In this document: positions 21,051 to 22,529 of the stretch, one piece after another
How the letters are laid out: each line of letters opens with the position of its first letter
How positions within the stretch are numbered: position 1 is the first letter of the stretch
Assembly (NCBI GenBank): GCA_001584585.1
Contig: LSYV01000081.1
Location: 351,751 to 374,279, forward strand
Direction: 5' to 3'
DNA length: 22,529 bases
Origin: Gonium pectorale
Taxonomy: Eukaryota > Chlorophyta > Chlorophyceae > Chlamydomonadales > Volvocaceae
The notes under the pieces: model-generated
What the model saw: only the letters and a program-made list of their open reading frames with translations
Database searches by the model: none
What the model was told of the DNA's origin: nothing
Position numbers and translations under genes: made by a program

Positions 21051-21146
21051 TAGCCCAAAGGGGTAGGGAGATCTGGGCTGTATATATGGCTTTAGGTGCC
21101 TTTCCCCTGTGTGAACGTGCTCACACGTAGGTGAGCCGTACGGGAG
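21051..21146 (+). repeat. Diverged direct repeat, copy 2, with covarying hairpin
   Basis: Second copy of the block at 20859-20950, starting 192 bases after the first. The hairpin here is GTGTGA (21109-21114) and TCACAC (21121-21126) around the same loop ACGTGC. Compared with copy 1, both arms changed at the loop-closing pair, so pairing is preserved. Confidence 0.85.
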
Positions 21147-21485
21147 TCAGCCTCATTATCTTCCATTTTGGGGATTCGTCAGGCCGCACGTCTCCCCTTC
21201 CTCCGGAGGCCACGAAATCCGTTTGGCTGGGGACGATTTCGCCCCCACGGGACTGTGCCGTTCTCGTAAATGTTTCAAGGGGTGCTGCCATTGGTGCAAA
21301 CGAAAACCGAATCATCACACACTTCAGCACCTGCTACTTCACCACCCATCAGGAGCACCACGAAACCGACGTTAACGAATCGGAACTGAGCACCCGGGCA
21401 CACATCCAAGCGGAGGGATGACGCGAGGTTTGGATTTCCGTTTTGGCCAATAGTCTAACGTTTGAGCGTAGCTGCACTTTGCTCC

Positions 21486-21516
21486 CTGGGATAGCTGATT
21501 CCCAGCTTAATTAAGC
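21486..21516. repeat. Hairpin abutting a 12-bp palindrome
   Basis: CTGGGA (21486-21491) pairs with TCCCAG (21500-21505) around an 8-base loop. Overlapping its last base, GCTTAATTAAGC (21505-21516) is a perfect 12-bp palindrome with an AT core, unusual in this GC-rich sequence. No coding sequence is nearby. Confidence 0.5.
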
Positions 21517-21786
21517 GTAAAGCTGCGAGGCTATCTTTGGGGTGTTCTGGAATCGGGGCCCATTGCGCGTCACATTGGACCCGTTAGCCTGGAAGCTGCC
21601 TAAACGCATAGGGTGTTAAGTCGGTGTTACGTTCATCTCTTGCTACATAGAGGTGGACGGGACACCGATGTAGTAACACAAGCTTCTTAGTGATAAGACA
21701 CGCGGCCAAGTGGGCCATAGTCAGGCGCCAGGGCGCAGGAATTGCATACGGCCCCACCAAAGCTGGATTCCAAGTTGGGCATGATA

Positions 21787-21823
21787 GGGGGGAGGGGAGG
21801 GAGCGGGCGGGAGGGAGGGGAGG
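21787..21823 (+). repeat. G-rich tract with quadruplex potential
   Basis: At least six runs of three or more G separated by one to three bases. Such tracts can fold as G-quadruplexes. It lies in the gene-free region about 1.2 kb upstream of the P450 start codon. Confidence 0.7.
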
Positions 21824-22529
21824 CAAAACTGGTATCGCACCCTGGAGCGATTCGATGCGGACGGAACTGGGATTTGACGAAACCCGAATGCCGCAAGGGA
21901 TGGAGGGATTCCTCTGTGCCGTTAGATATGTGACACGCCTTGTGGTGGGACGTCATGTGGTCACACGGTCCGTTTGGACCCATACCACAATGCTACCTTA
22001 AGCAGACATCACTAGTCTTGGAATCTAGCCAATCAACTGTGCACCAATGTCAGGAGATAATAGGTTCCGTGATGTAGTAAGTTCCGTGGGTTCCGGTAGC
22101 GCTTGGGTTGCCCTGGGTATTGCACACCGTGTCAGTTGGTAGTTGCCGTGGCCTGATTCCGTGTAAGCATCTATCTTCTACTGAGTTCCCGTGGATATAT
22201 CTTGGAGACGTGTATTGTGCTTATGTCGTGGTGTTAGCTGCGCCATTGCTTTATCCAGTGCCGTGCAGAGGCCCTATGATTGGTGAAGGGTTGTAAGCCG
22301 CGGACCTGCGTGGTGCCGGAGGTCCAGGGGCTGTTAGAGTGCTGGCTGCTCGGCCATCTCAGTATTGCCTGAGTAGATTCAATACACTGTAAGGTACCGT
22401 AGTAACCATAATTGCCGCAAATTCGCCTCCCAGCCGACCCGTGGGACGGCGGGACGTCTCCCAGCCTCCCGAGGAGCCGCACAGTTTGCAGCGGTGCAGC
22501 GTCACGACAGGCATGGCCGTTCAGGGCGC

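Larger units (their letters stand above)
20761..22529. other. Non-coding region upstream of the P450 gene, no gene recognised
   Basis: This stretch is less GC-rich than the genes and has no run of codons with algal third-position bias. The longest frames (21131-21421 plus strand, 96 codons; 20738-21058 minus strand, 106 codons) show no motif or splice continuity. It holds a diverged direct repeat, short palindromes and a G-rich tract, listed separately. It could include remnants of a mobile element or the untranslated end of a neighbouring gene beyond the window; neither can be shown. Confidence 0.6.

Noticed and set aside
20859..21146. The direct repeat pair as LTRs of a retroelement
   Set aside because: The copies are only about 192 bases apart (start to start), with no coding sequence, primer-binding site or polypurine tract between them, and they are strongly diverged.
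21131..21421. 96-codon plus-strand open frame in the gene-free region
   Set aside because: It starts inside the repeated block, has mixed codon use and no motif or splice signals supporting a gene.
22359..22514. 51-codon minus-strand frame starting MPVVTLHRCKLCG
   Set aside because: A CxxC pair alone is too little; the frame is short, lies near the window edge, and shows no donor site or conserved motif.

Overview
The window looks like nuclear DNA of a GC-rich green alga, most likely of the order Chlamydomonadales (Chlamydomonas/Volvox relatives). The signs are genes cut into many short exons, introns of roughly 120-620 bp with GTGNG-type donors and GCAG acceptors, a strong preference for G or C at third codon positions, Gly/Ala/Ser-rich inserts inside conserved proteins, GT and CCCG microsatellites in introns, and TGTAA polyadenylation-type signals. 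The organism call is an inference from these features; no species can be named.

Two large genes converge. On the plus strand, bases 1-13,431 hold 24 exons of a giant superfamily 1 (UvrD-like) helicase of the TRANK1 / 'TPR and ankyrin repeat-containing protein 1' type. All main helicase motifs can be read (GRSGTGKT, DEVQD, GDTAQTI, NFRTH, ESKGLEF, YVAVTR). They are followed by a helical, TPR-like tail of about 1,590 residues. The 5' end of the gene probably lies outside the window. My exon chain stays in frame for 2,612 codons.

On the minus strand, bases 20,565 down to 15,319 hold a complete 14-exon cytochrome P450 of the membrane-anchored microsomal type, about 624 residues. It has an N-terminal anchor, LPGPP hinge, AGYETT, EAMR, PERF and the haem-cysteine loop FGYGVRMCIG. 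The two genes are separate units arranged tail to tail, with about 1.9 kb of non-coding DNA between their stop codons. Nothing shows a shared pathway.

From 20,566 to 22,529 I find no gene. The stretch is less GC-rich and holds the likely P450 promoter/5' UTR, a diverged direct repeat carrying a hairpin with a compensatory base change, several short palindromes and a G-quadruplex-type tract.

I see no undescribed multi-gene system. The points most worth a second look are the helicase's uncharacterised tail and missing N-terminus, its two possible C-terminal reading frames, a minisatellite that starts exactly at a splice donor, and the duplicated covarying hairpin.
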